Translations under genes and position numbers: made by a program
Shown: positions 58,614 to 64,000 of the stretch, piece after piece
Numbering within the stretch: position 1 is the first letter of the stretch
Layout: the number at the start of each line of letters is the position of its first letter
Origin: Alnus glutinosa
Lineage: Eukaryota; Streptophyta; Magnoliopsida; Fagales; Betulaceae
Assembly (NCBI RefSeq): GCF_958979055.1
Contig: NC_084889.1
Coordinates: 34,911,951-34,975,950 of the forward strand
Reading direction: 5' to 3'
Length of the DNA stretch: 64,000 nucleotides
Notes under the pieces: model-generated
The model's database searches: none
Seen by the model: the letters and a program-made list of their open reading frames with translations, nothing else
What the model was told of the DNA's origin: nothing

Positions 58614-61600
58614 TCAGGAGACAACTGATGAAATAAACATTTGAGAATGTCAGAATATCCTCAGCAAAAGATGGCACGAATCTCTTAGTCAACAAAATCA
58701 TGAAGTTTAGAGAATCCTGGGAGTCATTTATTAACCAAATTGCTGGTTCTCCAATAAATAACCAAGTGATTAAATGTGTATGGGTAGGATTGTTAATATC
58801 TAGAGAAGCACATTTCCAAATAATTCGTTAGAAAACATGCCAAAGTGACATAACACACGTTTCTCTAAGAAGAGAAAAATGAAAAAAATACATATACCCC
58901 TTTCAAACTAACACTCAATTTGCAATGTCCAATCCGAACTAAAGATTGCATTAGTGTGCCCCCAAACTACCAAAAATTTGCAATGTCCCCCAAATGACAA
59001 AAATACTCTTAATAAAAAATTCAAAAAAAAGAAAGTGGTGACAAACCAACGGCAACTGCTATGAGTCTTCACCAAACCCAATACAATGGCCATGGGTCTT
59101 TGCAAGACCCACAACATTTTCTTTTCTTTTCTTTTTTTGAATTTCTAGGAATATTTTTGTCTTGTTGAAAAAAATAAATTAAGGGCATGTTTTCTTTTTG
59201 CAGGACAAAAGGGGTATATTGCAAATTTTTGATAGTTTGGGGAGACATTGATGCAATCTTTAGTTGGTGTGGGGAGGGAACATTGCAAATTGAGTGTTAG
59301 TTTGAGAGGGGTATGTGCGAAGAGAAGTTGCTTTAAGAACAAGAATCAGGCCATTGATTTGGGCCTAAAAGTGCTTATAGCTGGTAGGAGAGAGTCTTTA
59401 ATTGAGGCAAAAATTAGTATCTATTGATGTGATCACATACAATTAACTAGGCATGCCTTTATCCTCCAGATACATCATAATGAGTCACAAACTAAGAATT
59501 TAGTAATCAAACCCATCTCTTTTGATTTACTTAAAAAACCCATCTCATTTTTCTTGTTCTTTTTTTAACTTATCAAAAAAATAAAGAAAAAAAAGAAAAG
59601 AAAAAAGAGAGAGATGGGTTTGTTCAGTAAATCAAACTGCATTTGTAGAGCATGCTTACAACATTGGCTATTAACTTCTCGAATACATCTACTCCATGGA
59701 GATGTTCAAAGCAATTAGGTCATGTAATTTGGACCCAAGACCATAAAATTTGATGGTGAAACCCAATGGGTTGGCTCAAGTGGTAAGGGCATTGGTCTTT
59801 ATAGTAGTCCCATGAAGTCTAATGTTCAAATCCCCTTGAGTACAAACAATTATTTAGGGCCAGCCCACCGGCTTTGCTGGAGTATTACCCTATCCGTGTG
59901 GAGGGGGCACTTTCACGGGGTCCAAGGTTTACCTAACAATGGTGGGTACACGAAATTGCCCTGTATTGGAGGGGTTCCTCGTCATTAAAAAAAAAAATAT
60001 GATGGTGGCACCATCTTAAGGATATTGGAAAATAACTGGCAGGGAAGAAAGGTGTTCAATGAAAAAGAAAACAAAAAAACTACTCTCAAAGATAGACTCT
60101 CTTACTTAGCTGATTGTTCGTTCCTGTATTGGCATGTGAGCTTCTTGCCATTACTGAAGGATAGCAATTGCAAAGGTAATAACACACTTTTCTCTCAGAA
60201 CTTAATACAACTAAATTTAAGATTTCATTGGTAGATATAAATATACCCATAAAGGCATCATGCATAACTTATCTTTAGTAGAATATTTTTTATGGATCTA
60301 TTTAGTAGAATATTTTATGTGAGTTGCTCATCAGGAGGAGCCACTAACAGAAATACATCACATTTAAAGGCATTTCTACTTACAAAACAAAGAAGCTCTA
60401 TCTTATAAAGCATATAAAAAATAAAGGTACTATAATATCTAAATTATGTAATAAGTTTTATTATGGCATTAAAGCACAATATACCTGGATGATTGGATAA
60501 ACCCTCAGATGATGGCATAATAGGTTGCCGAACAACCAGATGCAAGGTATGACCATCTTCAACATCTAACTTGCGTCAAGGTAAGAAATTCATTTCAAAT
60601 GCTGAAAATGAAAAGATAGCAAGAACAGTAAAAATCCATATTTTTTAGATCCTAGTAGAATTGTATGGCTGTGTTTGGCAGCATCCAAATTTCCTCTTTT
60701 ATAGACTTTCTCAATCTTTCGAACTTTATATTGTAATTTTGAGCAGAACCCTTCATATACACCCAGCAAAAACAAGGTTTATATCATGTAATGCAGACTC
60801 GCCGAGAGGGAAGGCAGTATTAAATATGTCTTGCACGATAGGTTATAGGTGTTAAAAATAATCAACTTGGAAGGTTAAGGCTAACAATTAATTCACTCAA
60901 TCTATTTAGCTGAACCATTTGCTACTGGTATACAACACCTCTCAGAAAGAACAATGTTACCTGGAACATGAACCATGCAAGATGGTATTTAGGGTATACA
61001 TAGATTTCTGAATTAGCAATTGGAATGCCAGACCTACTCTTTAATTTAATAGAACCTAATACTAAAACATTCATCTTCAAACTGAACAAATTTTCTATCC
61101 ATGTTGAAAGTAGGTTTAGGATTAACTAACCATGTAGGACACAATATATATGTTGTTATCATCTTGATTATTTTGAATGTCACACCCTGTCCACAAAACC
61201 CTTATTGTTTTGGGATACAAATCTATTATTTAGAATTCATTAAATTCTCAAAGCCTCGAGAGTAAATAAGAGAAAACAGGAGTAAATTTTTAGAGCAACA
61301 AAGTTTTTTTAGAATGGAAGAGTACCCTATTAAGGATCACACGATCTAATGCACGTATCACTTTTCAAGAGAAATCAAGAACTGCCAAGTTTATAAGTTT
61401 ACTAGCCCTGAGTCATTAATACATTGCTTCCCGCTTTGGTTGACATAAAAAATTTAATTGAACTTTTCTTGAAACTTACCCACCTGAAAAGCAGGACAGC
61501 TACAACAGGAGTTCAAGTAACTTTATCAATCTTTTTCTGACTTCTACATGACCCTACTCCCTGTTCTATATTGTAATATAGAGACACTCAGTTACATGTC

Positions 61601-62561
61601 CCCACACCTGCACAAGCACACACACACATGAGCAAGGTGGTGCCTCTGTTGTGACCTGGGGTCTGGTGGAACCTCCTTCGTAAGAGGGAGGTTTACTTAG
61701 CTCATCAGGAGATTGAACCAGCAAGGAGACGGTGATAAACAAGCCATGTAAAGTTCATTGAACCATACATATGATAAATACCAAACCCTTTATCTAAAAT
61801 AAGCAAGAAATTGAAAGAGCTTCTTAAGGTACAAAGAAAATGACGCTAGATCTTAGAGCCAAAAACACTTTCTGCAAGCCGAAGAGCCATAAAAGAAAAA
61901 AGGATACGGTAGGCAGAGAGGAGTTGATCGTCCTTTAGAACCTTTCCTCGGCATATTAGGCGTTGTTGCTCCGATAACACACCAGTGACAGAAGCAATCT
62001 GCTCTTTTAAAGCAGGAACTGGCACCTGCAGGATATTAAAAAATAAAGCAACTCCCAAATTCCATGTGACAAACTCTCATGTACAATAACCTGCCAATCT
62101 ATCATGCTGAAGAAGCTTTGAAAAATGAAATTAAAAACGTGAATACATACATGTTACTTTTCGAGGTTTTCTCACAAATTAAGACACATTAATTGTAGAA
62201 AGCCACCTCAAACACTGAAGCATAACTATGTCAATATGCTAAAAGTGCATTTTAGCACTCCTAATGCAATTAAAGATGGACTGCACCCAAAGAAGCTTAG
62301 CGTTACTGAATTGCTAGCTAATAACGGAACTTTTAAGCAACAAATGCATTCACAATATATACTTCAAAGTAAATCACCCACAAAATACATAAGGCCGGGA
62401 CTTGTAATAATGTAACAAAAAAGCACTACAGAGATCACCTGTTTATCAACCCTCAGGGTATATGTTTGAGAATCCAATGTTTTTATTTTAATCTCAATGG
62501 TAGCTTCAGAACCTCCAGCCTCATCAGCCCTAGGAAGTGAGTCCACACCATTACTTCCCAT
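53843..62561 (-). CDS. BAG6/Scythe-like ubiquitin-like domain protein, 712 aa
   Basis: Fifteen coding exons in transcript order: 62561-62439, 62025-61908, 60565-60485, 58461-58346, 58241-58170, 57565-57440, 57299-57230, 57108-56963, 56675-56511, 56419-56348, 56249-56120, 56024-55608, 55512-55097, 54853-54776, 53851-53843; sum 2,139 nt, frame kept throughout. An N-terminal ubiquitin-like domain (about residues 20-95: IEIKIKTLDSQTYTLRV ... RLICRGKVLKDDQLLSAY/HVEDGHTLHLVVRQP), a helical middle (ATLPTATVQEGFPTPASLAE, ARQLEDQVNVTDPSMRLSTQ, RRAGFLIHNLGALLLELGRT), a long Pro/Ser/Gln-rich part, and a basic tail TSPPNSKRLKTE that could be a nuclear signal. BAG6 proteins chaperone mislocalised or tail-anchored clients to degradation; a plant role is inferred from the family. 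This is not the calmodulin-binding Arabidopsis BAG6. The intron between exons 10 and 11 may start with GC. The 5' UTR is probably split (acceptor just before 62580). Confidence 0.9.
54190..54435. mobile_element. MITE-like element in the last intron
   Basis: Starts ttagggtcagtttggtttaaagcg and ends ccaaacggactcttag, with internal aaaatcgca and aaagcgc words like those at 23410-23745. Inverted CCAAAC-type ends suggest a hAT-like MITE. Lies in the 0.92-kb last intron of the BAG6-like gene. Confidence 0.5.
58568..58609. repeat. A42 homopolymer
   Basis: About 42 A residues in the 2-kb intron 3 of the BAG6-like gene (T on the transcript strand). Length is uncertain by nature. Confidence 0.85.
58891..59315. 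mobile_element. Fold-back MITE with ~100-bp inverted arms
   Basis: Left arm: tacccctttcaaactaacac, tcaatttgcaatgt, aactaaagattgcat, ccccaaactaccaaaaatt. Right arm, reversed: aatttttgatagtttgggg, atgcaatctttagttggtg, acattgcaaattgagtgtta, gtttgagaggggta. Arms match at roughly 85-90 percent by eye. The centre holds an A-rich half and a gggtctttgcaagaccc palindrome. Sits in intron 3 of the BAG6-like gene. Confidence 0.8.
59751..60007 (+). mobile_element. tRNA-derived SINE with target-site duplication
   Basis: The body 59759-59999 begins aaacccaatgggttggctc. An A-box-like tggctcaagtggtaagggc is followed about 35 bases later by a B-box-like tgttcaaatcccc, so the head is tRNA-related. The body then runs through a tRNA-unrelated part to a short poly-A (about 59986-59997). 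The target-site duplication is tgatggtg at 59751-59758 and again at 60000-60007. Inserted in intron 3 of the BAG6-like gene, opposite to its transcription. Confidence 0.8.
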
Positions 62562-64000
62562 TCTCCTCGGATTACTTTGCACCTGAAAGAGAAAAAGAGT
62601 ATAGAACAAAAGTTATAATGTCCTTTTTCCCTTTTTTCTTTTTTGGGAGTGGTACGGAAGATAATCAAGCAACCAATTCCATTGAAGTTGTGAGATGTTA
62701 TGATTAACAGCAAGGAAATGAAGACATATAAATGAGTCTTTTGATATCTCTGGATACTTTCGAAATAAGGAGTAATCACAACACCATCCACGCATGCATA
62801 GGCCCTAGCTTCAAATAATCGTGAGTTTAAGAAGCATCAGTTTCAGCACAACTGAAAAACATTATCGAGATCTATTAGATGAAATCAAAATATCATACAG
62901 GGTTCAAATTGAAACCACAATAATGTCATTGTAATTCCCAAACCAAAGGCACCAATAATCTACAAGAAGGAATCAGAAGCCCAATAGCAGTAAGCACTCA
63001 ACGATCTTGCTTTTGGTTGCAGAAAAACAGTTTCCATTCATTTTCGGTTGCAGAAAATAAACGCCTCTTTTGGGTTCAGAACCCCCTCTTCTCAAATGAA
63101 ACTTTCTGAACCCCATTCACAATCTTTCACAGCTGCTTCTTGCAAGACCCCATTCACGGTATTCACCATCATTTTCAGTCTAAAAATCATCTAACCTAAA
63201 GAAACCCAACACTACTGGCGCAAAAAAAAAAACCCAATGCACAATCTTTCACAGCTGCTTCTTGCAAGCAATCAAAACCCTACAAAAGTACACATTTTTA
63301 CACAAACAGATATGCAAACACACCCACACGAATTTGACTTTAGAAGCATTTCCTATGCACGGAAGATTACATATCAACAACGCAGACAAAATAATTCATC
63401 AAAAAAAAAAAAAAATCATCTTGAAACAGCACCCGTGATCTAATCCATTATTACAGCTTGCCCGCCTATCAAATCAGCTCAGAAACCCTACCCTCAGTTA
63501 TCAACAAACTTCCAGTAACAAAGATTTAAAATTTTCAATACCCACCTCCAATCTCAATCAAACAAAACACAAGCCCACGAACCAAGACTTCGAATGCAAA
63601 GGCATTAGGAAACCAAATTCACAATCTTTTGAGCTTTAACTTCCAATTGAGCAATAAAAACCTAGTCAAAATACAGCACTTTTACACACAGTTGATTGCA
63701 GAAGCAACTTCTTTACATGAACTGAGATTATATGTACCAATAACCCATCAGGAAAGAGAGATAGAGAGAAGAAAGAGAGTAAGCATAAGAAATTGTGTAC
63801 CAAGTATCTTAGGGCTTTCAAAATCAAAAGTGAACAACAAAGGCTCAAGCTTTTCAATTCCCGACCCACCAAAGAAAAAAGAGCATAGACATCAAAAAGC
63901 AAACCCAATTATGATCAGAATCCCTATAAAATCTCAGACTATATGATCAAAGAACTACAAAAATAATAAAATAAAATAAAATAAAAACAGATGATGCTAA
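62562..64000. other. 5' region of the BAG6-like gene and beyond
   Basis: Probably includes a 5' UTR intron and the promoter. The 29-bp phrase cacaatctttcacagctgcttcttgcaag occurs at 63118-63146 and 63240-63268, a local direct duplication. No other gene was recognised to the window end. Confidence 0.5.

Noticed and set aside
59759-59830. Possible tRNA gene
   Set aside because: The A- and B-box-like words are followed by a long unrelated body and poly-A between target duplications, so it is a SINE head and not a functional tRNA gene.

Overview
The window is nuclear DNA of a flowering plant, most likely a woody eudicot. Evidence: split genes with short AT-rich GT-AG introns, plant-specific protein families, very AT-rich intergenic DNA, and many small inverted-repeat transposons (MITEs), a SINE, LINE remnants and long AG, AT and poly-A/T tracts. 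Species cannot be fixed from sequence alone. There are no operons, CRISPR arrays, rRNA or convincing tRNA genes. Splice sites below were placed by hand from GT/AG (or GC/AG) signals and reading-frame continuity; no RNA evidence was available.

Layout. 1-9.1 kb: a 5' tandem duplication, a small RING-H2 E3 ligase gene (2730-3573, +), then repeat-rich DNA with dispersed repeats, a fold-back element, a dead LINE RNase H fragment and two MITEs. 9.1-17 kb: a conserved plant protein of unknown function (9148-11849, +, 542 aa) that converges on a 541-aa RING-H2 ligase gene (12642-16997, -). 17-31 kb: intergenic DNA with fold-back MITEs, holding three single-exon genes for tiny proline/histidine-rich proteins (21773, 24889, 27803), two of them in a 1.5-1.8 kb direct segmental duplication, then a 5'-truncated LINE with an open zf-RVT/RNase H frame. 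31-46 kb: the U5 snRNP GTPase (Snu114/EFTUD2, CLOTHO in Arabidopsis; 990 aa in 10 coding exons), an SLC37-type sugar-/glycerol-phosphate transporter (496 aa), and, converging on it, a PP2C phosphatase (382 aa). 48-51 kb: 40S ribosomal protein S11 (uS17; 159 aa, 6 coding exons, one GC-AG intron). 51-53 kb: LTR-element fossil with a perfect 249-bp tandem duplication. 53.8-62.6 kb: a BAG6/Scythe-like ubiquitin-like-domain protein (712 aa, 15 coding exons, - strand), with a SINE and a fold-back MITE in one intron.

Functionally the window mixes housekeeping genes (splicing GTPase, ribosomal protein, BAG6-like quality control) with ubiquitin ligases and a phosphatase; neighbours do not form a pathway. 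The least explained part is the cluster of Pro/His microproteins at 21.7-28.0 kb, which have promoters and duplicated flanks but no recognisable domain.
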